Shown: positions 33,985-45,800 of the stretch, piece after piece
Layout of the letters: the number at the start of each line of letters is the position of its first letter
How positions within the stretch are numbered: the stretch's first letter is position 1
Assembly (NCBI GenBank): GCA_022495005.1
Contig: JAGYXB010000445.1
Coordinates: 310,001-374,000 of the forward strand
Length of the DNA stretch: 64,000 bases
Direction of reading: 5' to 3'
Source of the DNA: Rhyacophila brunnea
Taxonomy: Eukaryota > Arthropoda > Insecta > Trichoptera > Rhyacophilidae
The notes under the pieces: generated by a model
The model's input: only the letters and a program-made list of their open reading frames with translations
Told to the model about the DNA's origin: nothing
Database searches by the model: none
Translations under genes and position numbers: made by a program

Positions 33985-34613
33985 ACCTAACTGAACTGAA
34001 AAAAAAAATCTTTTTTTTTAAACGGTACATGTTCAAACACGCGCGTTAACATGATCTACAAACACTATCTTATTCTTAGGTCAATAATTATTATAAAACA
34101 ATCATTATTCGTAGGATGTTTATCACACTTGAATGGTCAAAGACATAGCTTATAATTAGTGTCTTTAGAATTATCTTCAAATGGGTTAATCTTGTCCATT
34201 TTTTGAATAATAAAATTCCTAATTTTTGTCAAATTTGGGATCAAAGAGATTATTAATATAATTTTTATCGTAAATATTTCAATATAATAATGTCGACATA
34301 AATTATACCTACTAATGGTTCTATAGATGCGTTTAAAAATTAATAAATTTAAAAAAATTTAACACCACTGCATATGCATGTACTGAAATATGACTATATT
34401 CTAAAACATTAGAGCGAGAGGTTTAAAAGAATACTATTTTATGTAATAAAAATACTTTATGCAGTCATTAAATGTTTAAAATAAATATAAAAGATAGTAA
34501 GGCTTCAAAATTATATAAATAGATGATCTAAAACGTTTAAGGAATGTCCAGGATCATGCTTTGAATATACAATAAAAGCTCCATTTTGACCTACGCTGAG
34601 CATGTCCGCCCTT
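33985..34613. mobile_element. Foldback element family, copy 2 (single arm, GR3 intron 3)
   Basis: Matches the right arm of the palindrome at 40779-42173, from the A/T-rich centre (GTACATGTTCAAACACGCGCG) to the terminus GAGCATGTCCGCCCTTAA, with an internal deletion of about 130 bp after ACATGATCT. The left arm is missing. It ends at a TTAA. Confidence 0.7.
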
Positions 34614-34640
34614 AAGAATATATAATTCTGATTATTGAAC

Positions 34641-35160
34641 AAATATAATTTTGAAAAACACTTTCTGAGAGAATATATTATACCAATAGAAAAAATCTTT
34701 TTTAAAAAAAAGTAAGCTACCCCGACGGCGAATCGAACCTTGTATCTCCCGGGTTTACGCCCCATCAGTGCATTACCACTATGCTACGCGGTGACATACT
34801 AATCGCAACAAATTTTAACTATTGGTCTATTTTAATACCTACTCATCAGCGCTCTTCCAAATCAAGCTACAGTAGCCAAAGCCAAATTAGCTTGATTAAT
34901 TGCTTTACTAATTTGGCTTTGGCTACTGTAGCTTGATTTGGAAGAGCGCTGATGAGTAGGTATTAAAATTGACCAATAGTTAAAATTTGTCGCAATTAGT
35001 ATGTCACCGCGTAGCATAGTGGTAATGCACTGATGGGGCGTAAACCCGGGAGATACAAGGTTCGATTCCCCGTCGGGGTGGCTTACTTTTTTTCAAAAAA
35101 GATTTTGTCTATTGGTTATAATATATTCTCTCAGAATGTTTTTTTCAAAATTATATGTGT
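34641..35160. repeat. Large inverted repeat with a tRNA-like sequence in each arm (GR3 intron 3)
   Basis: Arms of about 250 bp (34641-34890 and 34908-about 35160) are reverse complements with few mismatches, separated by only 17 bp. Each arm holds a tRNA-like stretch (about 34716-34794 minus, 35003-35082 plus) with a box A-like TAGCATAGTGG and a box B matching GGTTCGATTCC. The ends GTCACC and GGTGGC can pair, but the T and acceptor stems have mismatches and no consistent anticodon emerges, so I call it tRNA-derived SINE-like and not a working tRNA. It abuts foldback copy 2. Transcripts crossing it would fold into a long hairpin. Confidence 0.72.
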
Positions 35161-36194
35161 ATTTATTGAACTTGATTATTTTTCCAACTGGAACTATATC
35201 GCAATTGACGTGATTTATAATGCAAAGCAATTGTGATTATTGTTTCTGTTGTATTTAATTTAATGTATCGTAATTATATGACTAGATGTTTTTAATATTT
35301 ATTACACTTTGCCTACATACTATTCCGAGATAAAATACAGTACGCGATATAATACATCTCAGCTCCCCTTCTCTCTTGATATAGTTAATTACTTTTTTCA
35401 ATTATTAATTTATTGAAATCAATAAGTTCCTAGTTAAGTATATTTCATAAACTACATAACATATTGTGTATTCAACTTACTAAGATAACTGTTTATCATC
35501 AACTTCAACAGTGAAACTTTCAATCTTCTTCCCTCACTTAATAATGCTTCTGATACAATGATTGTAATCACCAACAAAATAAGGAAATGTGCACTATAAA
35601 TGAGATTGCTGATGGAGGATAGTATGTCCTTAAAGTAAATAATAAAACATCTATTACATAATGACCTGAGATTATATCAATAGGTATTATATTAATTTAA
35701 TATTGAGACTAGATAGTTATACTAATTAACGTAATAAATGCCTAAACTTCCTATCAAAAATCCTGTAGTCGATAGAAATAGGGAGAAAAATATTTAACTA
35801 CTAATTATATTTATAGCTGTGAAACGAAACGATCGCTAGACCACTATGCACGACAGCAAAATCGTATACAGGCAGAGATATAGTAGACGATATACCCGAT
35901 AGGCGAATAAAATTGTCAGATATTATTTGAGCATCGAATACCCACAGTGTATATTATAATATCCTTTGCATTGAGAAATAAAATTACTACACTCTTCAGC
36001 GAGCATTCGCCCAACAGTAATTTAGAGAAAGTTTGTTAAGCTATACAGTTGTCTTTCTAAAATATAACGGTATTTTAAAGTGAGACGACACGTCGAAGTA
36101 GTATATTTTACAAACTATTCTTTCAATGCCCTTTTCTGGAAGGGGTTAGAACCCCCTCTTCACACCACCATTGTAGGGGCCAGATACTCTAGCG

Positions 36195-37175
36195 CAAGAG
36201 AGGGGGGGGGGGCAAACTGCGGCCCGCCGGGAATTTTTTTGCGGCCCGCCATCATTAATTGTACTTCTGATTACGAATAACTTTTTATAATTTTTTAAAA
36301 ACTATTGACAATAGATTAAAATTTGAAGAATTTGTTGTTTAGTAAATGTATTATCTCAGTACTTCTTCCTTGCGTCTCGTCTCACACTATGTAACCATTA
36401 TTTTCTACGTTCAACATAATGACACATTTAAATACTTTTAACTCCGCGTTGCAAGGAAAGAATATAATATGCGCATGATATGGTAAAAAGTTCGAATGGA
36501 TTTCAATTAAAACTCAAGTTATTCCTTCGACAAATATCGAATAACAACGTGGACCACTTTCCAAATTTGAAGTTGCTGAATATACCAGAATATAAATTTG
36601 AAGAATATGATAAAATTATTAAAGCTCTGAAAGACGATTTTTCACAAAGATTTGGTGACTTCCGAAAAATTGACAAGTTTAGCAATAGTACGCCATCCAT
36701 TTTCAATAGATATTGATAGTGTACCGACAGAGCTACAACTTAAGATTATTGATCTGCAGTGTGACACTGATTTAAGAGAATTGCATCGTCGTGACGAAAT
36801 CTCCAAATTTTACAATGCCCTTAATTCAGACAAATTCGACCAACTTAAAGATTACGCAAGAAAAATGTTCGTTATTTTTGGATCAACCTATATAATATGT
36901 GAACAAACATTTTCGATCGTGAACCTCAATAAAAATTCTTTACGATCAAATATTTCCGATGCCCATTTACAAGCAGTTTTGAGAATATCAACCACAAAAT
37001 TAACACTTGAATAAAAAAAAAAGTTAAAAAAATATGTTACAACAGTTTCATTATTCTCATTAATTTTTTTGTAATGTTTATTTTTCGTGATAATAAATAG
37101 TGTATATCTAAAAATGGTATTTTACATTTTGAATTCTTGAATTTGGCCCTCCATCCAAAAAGTTTGCCCCCCCTG
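36195..37175 (+). mobile_element. hAT-superfamily transposon remnant (GR3 intron 2)
   Basis: The right end reversed reads GCAGGGGGGGCAAACT and the left end AGAGAGG...GGGCAAACTG, giving hAT-like terminal inverted repeats with G-runs. Flanks TCTAGCGC (36188-36195) and CCTAGCGT (37176-37183) fit an aged 8-bp target duplication, and the matching GR2 intron has a single TCCAGCGC. Internal frames carry the end of a transposase related to GTF2IRD2-like/ZBED hAT proteins: NVDHFPNLKLLNI, then after a frameshift near 36690, ELQLKIIDLQCD, FGSTYIICEQTFSIVNLNK and DAHLQAVLRIS. These are the C-terminal dimerisation region; the catalytic core is missing, so it is an internally deleted, inactive copy. Confidence 0.82.
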
Positions 37176-39406
37176 CCTAGCGTCTAGTCTAAAATAATTG
37201 ATTTTTGTTATTTTAAGTTGACGTTTGACCCACGTCCTATAATAATTATATAACAACTAAAATATCAAGAATCACTTAAGCTTAGAATAAAAATAATATA
37301 ACGAATATTTTCATGTAATGAATAAACTGATGATCTATTATAAACAGGTTTGAGAAATCGCCTTCTTCAAGTAATAATAACCCAAACATTGTCCACCAAA
37401 TTCAACGTATAATTTACTTTCCGCGCATGACATAACACAATTATTGTTGTGTTTAATTTTAAAAATAAAGCAACTATGTTCGATTTATCTGTGTAATGTT
37501 TATGCAAATCAATAACGAAGCACCTCCAATCTTATGTCTTCGAGAGTCTTGGGGTGGAGTGGTAGTAGGTGGCATTCATTTCAACATAATATTATATAGG
37601 TATATTAGAAAATAATTTATGCAAATGTCAACATAAATGCAATAGTAAATAATTTTATTATATGTAATATTTACCTAATATATTTTCAAATATTGACATC
37701 GAATTATAAAGTTTGTTCCTGATAAAATGCACAAAAAGCAGCAAAAAACTATGAATAGCATCTGAAAAATAATGGACAGTTTAGAAATTGTCGTCTCCCA
37801 GTATAGCAAAAATAATGGTACCTACCACAAAAACTGCTAATAATGGTCAATAAATGAATAATATGTACCTAGTTTCAATGGAATATACAAACAGGCAAGT
37901 AATATTTATAGGGTTTTAAAGAATTATTCTCTTATCGTTTAATTTGGTTAAATAAACTATGACTAAGTTTTTTCAAGATGAAATATTGAAGACAAAAATA
38001 AATATGTAATAGCAAATGCGGCCAATAATAATTGTCTGTTTTTTTTTAATGTACAAAATATACATAGTGACACGAATATAAGTTTCATCCCTTATATAAA
38101 TCATTATCGAGCTGATTCATAGAAATATGAACAGTGTTGACTATCATGGTAAAAAAGTTGGTTTAGTTGTGGATTATTTTAGAATAATATTGTCTAACAA
38201 AGTATTTTGATTGTTGCTCGCAAATTTTTCTATCGAGAGCAGTTTACAGACTTGGCTTCTATTTTTCGACATGCACAGCTAGTTCAAGCGGGATGCCTCT
38301 GTAGTATTATTGGAAATAAATTACACCGCGTCTCTATACAAACATCCGTTGTTGTCAATATGTCACTGAATGAAAACCCAGCAAGACGATATCAGCCTGT
38401 AATCACAATCAAAGGAGAGTACCAGAAGCTTTCTATTCTCTCTTTAGAGGTGCCAATAGGCAGTAATTATAATAGCTTGTCCATTATTTTTAATTGGTTC
38501 CGTTTTATTAAAAGCAATAAAATTATGATTTGGTCACAGTACAAGAAAATCTATATTATATAATAATAATAAACATTTTCAGTAAATTACCTGCAGTCCA
38601 TGTGACGAATTGATAATTTCAATGTTATCAGCAACATTATCGAAAATGTGCATCAATCGTTCAATATTATCAGGCTGTTGTTTCCATAGTATTTTATATT
38701 TCAATGCATCATTCTTTGCGGTATTAGAGATAGAAAAATACTTTATAATAACATCGTTATTATTAAAATCCATTAACGTATTATCGACGTTTTTCATTTC
38801 AATGTGATAACACAGAAGTTGTTCATTTATAACTTGGATCTGAACTATTGATATAGAGATTTCGAGAACATATTGCAAAATGACTGCATCCAATAAAAAA
38901 ACGTAATAATAGCTAAAATAATCTATCCAATTTATGACTTTATAAAAATTAAACAAGTCAATAGCTATTAAAATTGATGAGAATAGCAATTGTACAGTTG
39001 TCGCTAATACGAAGAATTTGAAATACTTTTCGTAAAAATGATTTTCCAGATAAAGTTTCTTATTTATGGAATCTAAGTTGACAAAAAATTTAACTTGCAG
39101 GTTTATATTAAATATACCTGTCATGGATAACGTAGTTATACCAACCATAAAGTATCCGAGATGCAGCAAAACTTCTATTGTGGCCATCGATAGATTAAAC
39201 TCAATATAGTGATTACCTTCAATTTTAATTTTCGTTGAAAAAATGTATGTAACTAGATAAGCTAAGAATAATGAAATGCAATACAGTTTGCGTACTCTCA
39301 ACCATATTAAAGATTTACTATGTGTATAAAAATTATGATTATAAAGTCCAAATATTGAAAAGTAATTATAGAATGGCCTTACAATCGAAAACATTTTCAT
39401 AATCAT

Positions 39407-40778
39407 TTAACTGCACTAATCCAATCAATTAAGAAGAGTCAATAATTCTCTTTTATGTGTAAAGTGAACCTGTTATTTATAGGTATTTTCTATACATAAT
39501 GAATACCTAATACACGTCGTAATTGTGTGAGCTGTTTTCACGTACTTCGTAATAGTATTTTGATCGTCGAAAATGATTATATCACACAATTTCGTTCCAT
39601 GAAGATAAATGAGTTTTACGTAGGTAGGTAATATAAATTAAATATTTATATAGACTACATTCAATTTATTGTAAAGTTGACAGCTATTGATTTTTTTTGT
39701 ATTTAAATGTAATATGGTTTAGTGGAAAAGTGGTAGAAGTATACCACTTATTCAATAGTTTAGAAATAAAGTACACCCAAAAAGTGACCATAGCGTAACG
39801 TTTATTGTAATACGATTAATTTTAAAATAGGTTTTACGTGTCGTCATAATGTTTTTCGGCTATATCCGCTATCGGCTAGATAGTATTTAGCGGCCTTCCA
39901 GGATGCCGGAATCCAGTTTGCTTGAAGAACAGGAAAGCCAGGATGGGGTTCACTTCTGGTATCCGCAGCACATGGCAGAGCCAGGTCCAACGTCGCCTAT
40001 CCACTCTCAGCGTGATGAGAGGCTTCTTGGTGCGTTCTCTTATCTCTTCGTTACTCCTAAAGTCATACCACCACAAACCCAGTACACTTGTTTTCGAAGC
40101 CCAGTTTACGGTTGCTCTGAGCCTTTGTATGGTGCCATGATTCTCTACAATGTTAATACATATTATTTTAAATCATCACCATTGGTTCATTCACTCTAAC
40201 TTATATGGTAGTATAAATGAGTCATGTGTGTAGTATTATACGTGAACTACGAATTTATAACATTATTTATGGGTTTTTAGTATAGTTTATTATAGGTAAA
40301 TTTGAAATATAGAGGTTATGTTGAAAATGAAAACGAACAAAGTATTAATCAGAGAAATAAAAACAATATCTTCGGTAAGATATCTGGTTGAAGAAAAACG
40401 TTCTGGTTCAAAAAACTCAGAGATTGGTTTGAACTCAGTACCTCATCCCTATTTAGAGCAGTGTTGGGCCAAGAGGAAGTGGCTTCACTCATCGCCGACG
40501 GGAGATTACGAATATGGCACGAAAAGAAGAAGAAATTTGTAATAAGATTTTACAAATTCACTCATTTATATCGTTAATATCTCAGAGCGGTGCTTCTTAA
40601 ATTGTGAGGTATCGCGAAGTTTCTCCCAAGGAGATGCACAATATTTTAGTAAATACTGAAATTAATAAATTAGTACACATATTTTTTTCAAAATCTGCAT
40701 AATTAAATAACACGTGCATATAGTACTGTGGTAAAGACTCACTAGGATAGGTGATTATTTAAAGATTACATATTTTCT
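39407..40778. other. GR3 upstream region, near copy of GR2 upstream region
   Basis: Colinear with 24160-25537. It includes the presumed GR3 promoter, the LINE RT tail fragment (39875-40140, minus strand) and a stretch at 40580-40640 (CGGTGCTTCTTAAATTGTGAGG) that resembles a hAT terminus without a partner. No gene seen. Confidence 0.55.
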
Positions 40779-42173
40779 TAAGGGGGGACATGCTCGTCGA
40801 AGGTCAAAATTGAGTTTTTATTGTATTTTCAAACCATGATCCTGGACACTCCTTAAACGTTGTAGATAATCTATTTATATAATTTTAAGCCTTATTATCC
40901 TTTATAGTTAATTTAAACATTTGATGACTGCATAAAGTATTTTTGTTACATAAAATAGTATTCTTTTAAACCTCTCGTTCTAATGTTTTAAAATATAGTC
41001 ATATTTTGGTACATAACTGTGCAGTGGTGTTAGGATTTTTTACATTTATTAATTTTTAAACGCATTTATAAAACCATTAGTATAATTTATTATGAGATAA
41101 TTTTTGTAAAATATTCACGATAAAAATTATATTGATAATCTCTGTGATCCCAAATTTGACAAGAATTAGGCATATTATTATTCAAAAAATCGGCAAGATT
41201 TACATGTTTGAAGATGATTCTAAAGATATTTAATATAATCTATGTCTTTGACCATTCAAGTGTAATAAACATCTTATGAATAATGATTGCTTTATAATAA
41301 TTATTGACCTAAGAATAAGGTAGTGTTTTTTGAAATACGCCATTTCTTTTGTCATTCCCCAGTGGTTAAGCTACAACATACGGCCGTAGCCATAAATTGA
41401 CAAACTATAATTAAAGTAGGGAGTAAAATGATATTGACGCGCGTGTTTGAACATGTACCGTTTAAAAAAAAATAAAAAAAAATTCGGTTAGGTACATGTT
41501 CAAACACGCGCGTTAACATAATTTTACTCCCTACTTTAATTATAGTTTGTCAATTTATGGCTACGGCCGTATGTTGTAGCTTAATCACTAGGAAATAACA
41601 AAAAAAATGGCGTATTTCAAAAAAACACTACCTTATTCTTAGGTCAATAATTATTATAAAGCAATCATTATTCATAAGATGTTTATCACACTTGAATGGT
41701 CAAAGACATAGCTTATAATACGTATCTTTAGAATCATCTTCAAATGTGTTAATCTTGCCGATTTTTTGAATAATAAAATGCCTAATTCTTGTCAAATTTG
41801 GGATCACAGAGATTATCAATATAATTTTTTATCATGAATATTTTACAAAAATTATCTCGTAATAAATTATGCTTATGGTTTTATAAATGTGTTTAAAAAT
41901 TAATAAATGTAAAAAATCTTAGCACCACTGCACAGTTATGTACCGAAATATGACTATATTCTAAAACATTAGAGCGAGAGGTTTAAAAGAATACTATTTT
42001 ATGTAACAAAAATACTTTATGCAGTCATCAAATGTTTAAAATAACTATAAAGGATAAAAAGGCTTAAAAATTATATAAATAGATTATCTACAACGTTTAA
42101 GGAGTGTCCAGGATCATGGTTTGAAAATACAATAAAAACTCAATTTTGACCTTCGACGAGCATGTCCCCCCTT
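40779..42173. mobile_element. Foldback (palindromic) DNA element, copy 1, about 1.4 kb
   Basis: The whole element is an inverted repeat. TAAGGGGGGACATGCTCGTC at the left is mirrored by GACGAGCATGTCCCCCCTTA at the right, and the match continues for about 680 bp per arm to an A/T-rich centre at about 41461-41491. No transposase is encoded. Outside it, TTTAAAGATTACATATTTTCT occurs on both sides (ending at 40778 and starting at 42174), but only once at the matching site near 25535. Left TTAA and, in other copies, right TTAA suggest a piggyBac-like TTAA preference, though the right side here reads TTAT. Copies 2 and 3 lie at 33985-34613 and 53455-54297. Confidence 0.82.
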
Positions 42174-42819
42174 ATTTAAAGATTACATATTTTCTTGAAA
42201 ATGACTATGTTTTATAGATTTAACATTTACTTTCAATTGTGAATAACTGTGTTTATTGCTAGAAATAATACAAATCGATATTCATTTGTCAGCATATTTC
42301 TATTATACGTATAGTGTTATCAGTTCTGTCTAGGTCTATATTCTATCAATAGAATCTAGATCGTTACAAAGATAATTGTCGAGTTAAAATGTATTGAAGT
42401 AGATGCTTATTTAAAAAAATCCATCATTTATGGAAAAACTAGGTACCTAGCAAACACCTTGAATTCATTGGTTTAAAGATAAAATTTGTAGGTAAATAAT
42501 ATGTGTAGTCGAAAATAATTAGGCAGAAAATGAACACATGTAAAAAAAGATGCATGCAGTTCTTATAATACGTTTATTGGTAAAATAATGACAATGAAAC
42601 TAAACACAAATACAACTGTCAAAATGTGCACTTTTTTTTCGGTTACCTTTCACATATTTCGAGCAGGCACTCGTAATCACTGGTAGACGTACTGCTATTC
42701 GGTATATTTGTAATAATGATCAATTATTTCCGTTTAAATAAAAGCGAAACTTTACGATATAAGTCCACTGAATTTTGGTCTCAAATATTGTCCATGGCTT
42801 GTCTAATGCCCGGACATTT

Positions 42820-45800
42820 TTATTTATATGCTTTCATTTGAAAAAGTATAATGTTATAAGTGACAAGAGTGGAGAAAAGTCCCCACAAGAAGCTCCAGTC
42901 AAGATTGAAGAGTTTGGAAACTGTTATTTGTAATGGTCTTTTCTCTACTAAAGAATAGTACTGTAGCAATTGATCACGATTTTGGTTATCTGAAATGTTA
43001 TATATCAAGATATTATGATACATACTCGTACATTAATTGTTTTAAAATACTTACTCAAAATACATAGGAACTTATATAATTATATAATATTAGTAAGTAT
43101 AATAATACTTTAGGATATTAGCCTTAATGTAGATGTTATATGTAAGCTTATAATATACTATTTTAAATTTTATTTTTCAACTCAGATCCAGATTTTTCAT
43201 TCAAACCTATCAGACACAGAAATAAGTTTAATGGTTTTCACACTAAGTTCATATACGGAAAAATCTGTATGCCAGAGTCAGTGTGACAGATGTTCATGAA
43301 AATTAATTAGGTACAGATTTGTATTTAAATTATCAAATTATCATTATGAATCAATTTTACTTTTGAGTAAATTCATAAAAAAAACATAAAAATTAAAAGC
43401 AAGTACCGAAATCCTTTACGGGTCAGGTATTAAAATTCATTTATAATGATTCCAGTTAAATTTATATTTACATTTAAAGCCAAACTAATTTATAAATAAA
43501 CCCTCATTGGCCTGCATAAATAGAGTATTTGTAGAGCAATTTATATTCTTCCCTGATCATATTTTTTAGCAAATAATTGTTTTTAAAATATAACATATAT
43601 AGTACCTAACAGTTGGACTAAGTGGGATTCAATTTCACACCTTTCACTATCCGCGTGACTGATATTAAACAATAAGCTATCTATCCGTCTTTCATGCTAA
43701 TCATTGTTAATATGTAGCTGTATTAAATTTATAATTATTAGTAACACTCTGCCTTATTGTAATGCCGGCATAAAATGCTAAAAGTATAATATTTCTCTTC
43801 TTTTATGGTGGTATACATAAATACAAAGTTATCAAAGGTTCCTACTTAATATAACATTTTAAAGTATATTAAAATAAATTTAACTTACTTAGATATTCGT
43901 TTATCACCAACTTTATCAATGTAACTTTCAGCCTTCTTCCCTCACTCAATAATGCTTCTGATACAATGATTGTTATCATCAAAATAATAATATAATGTGC
44001 ATTATAAACAATATTGCTGAACAATGACATTGCATCCTAAAAATAATAAAAAAACAGTTTTTTGTAATTATTATATTATACGATACGTATTTCATCATTC
44101 AATTGAATTCAATTAAATAAATTTTTTAACATATTGCCGACTTTACAAATTATAAGTTTAAGACGTTCACAACATGACATAAAACATTATTATAAAAAAA
44201 CAAGAAAAAAGTAATAAAAGCGATAAAAATTAAAATATAAAAGCAGTGAAAATACAATTGTACATCTATAGGGCTTCAAAGAAGAACCTACACCGAGTTT
44301 TCTAAAGAGATCATATTTAAAGAATTTATAAAATAGCGACCACCTAAGTTCACCCTCACGTAAGTGGAATATATCAACACCCGAAGCAATATGGTTGCTA
44401 TTTTCACTATTTTCACCATTTTCCATACCTAGGTCTTTGCACAACGTATAGTCACCGAATTTTATGATTTCGTCTATCCAGTGTATTTTGGAACATTTTT
44501 CTATGGTATCACTGTACGATGGAATTTATCCAGGGATTCTATACACTCGATGAGTGACGTGTCATATATTCACATTGCCTACTATTGTCTGCTTTCATAT
44601 CCGTTGATTTATTTTGTGGTATTTCCGTGTTATGCCCAACATTAATGCATTTATTTATTATATCTACTTGAGTTGAGTTGAGTCTTCGGCGTGAACAGTC
44701 GTGCTTTCAATAAATTTATGTCGCCGTCTAATTACAAAGAATTACTTTGCTTAATTAGTTATTTCGCTCATAAACGATCATTATAAATCGTTAAATTAGT
44801 GTTAAGCTAGTAATTAAATTTGGTGTTTCATAAAAATTTGTCAACGTTGTACAAACTGTTTCGATTTAGTTCATCTTATATTTATAATAAATATTAATAA
44901 TAACTATTTTGTAGTTAATAAATAAACGGGATAGTTTAATATTGTAATTTTGTAATTTCTTATTATTATTATGGATTAAGGCAACAATTTAATATCGTAC
45001 GTTGTGTTTTTTTGTGTTGATTGTTGTGTTGATTGTTTAGTTATAATGACCTACACTCCGGTAAAACTAAGTGATCTTGCAATATCCTAAGGTAGCAACC
45101 GTTCAGACATTTAAACCATATTGGCAGCAAAGGCATAGTAATATGCCGCTCAAGCGGACCCCTCCTCGTGGGGAATCGCTACCGGACATTACAGACCCTG
45201 CAAACACTGCTTCAGAAATTGGAACACGCGTACGCGAGCGGTCAAAAAAGGAACGCTCGCCGAAGAGCCCCAAATCACAAGATAAGGCCTCTACTGCTGA
45301 AGATGGAGAAAGAGAGCCAAAGCAAAAGAGAACCAAACAAAGAAGCCACCAGCCTGCACCCCCGAGTACTTTGGATGTTGAAAGCGACTGCAACGTCATT
45401 ATAGATTCAGCAGTATCGGACACCACAACCGAGCCTGAAAATAATGTCATCTATGATGACATACAAACGTGCTTACATGAAGTGCACCCTCCCTTAGGGG
45501 CAAACAGGCTGACTCTAAAGATAAGCTACATAATGCCCTACTAAACCTTTCCGAGGCCGTTGGAAGGCAGAATTTGTGCATGGCCAAGCTGGAGATAAAA
45601 GTCGTAGCGCAGGAATGCGAGATTAAGGGCCTGCAGATTCAACTTCGTGATAGGCAATTAAACATTGAAAATCAAAACCTGGCCATTGCTGATTTGAGAG
45701 AGCAGACGAAAACTCTCAAAACTGCCACATTACAAATCCACAAAGAGCCTGCCATCACTGCCCCCCTCCTCTTCTTCCCTACGGGAGGAGGAGAAAAACG

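Larger units (their letters stand above)
33736..39406 (-). pseudogene. Gustatory receptor GR3, four exons, with a stop at the end of exon 2
   Basis: Exons in gene order: 38591-39406, 37675-37761, 35481-35628 and 33736-33905. Lengths and phases match GR2 exactly except at the N-terminus, where ATGs at 39406, 39400 and 39394 give MIMKMFSIV, MKMFSIV or MFSIV. GR4 also starts MKMFSIV, so the second is favoured. Exons 1, 3 and 4 are fully open and closely similar to GR2, ending in the same IYNVIFFQM signature. The last codon of exon 2, CAG in GR2, is TAG here (37675-37677), directly before a good GTAAAT donor. Reading stops at codon 301, after TM5, which would remove TM6 and TM7. I see no alternative in-frame donor. 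It may be a very young pseudogene, a null allele in this individual or a sequencing error, and could be functional in other individuals. Confidence 0.85.

Noticed and set aside
35003..35082. A functional tRNA gene
   Set aside because: Boxes A and B are good, but acceptor and T stems contain mismatches, register is off by one base and the anticodon loop is ambiguous; it is better read as a SINE-type tRNA relic.
34511..35236. Two small proteins starting MGRKPGRYKVRF on opposite strands
   Set aside because: They are the two arms of the tRNA-like inverted repeat read in the same phase, not genes.
44190..44444. 84-codon minus-strand frame in GR4 intron 2
   Set aside because: No domain; the C-terminus is a low-complexity F/Y/L run from AT-rich DNA.
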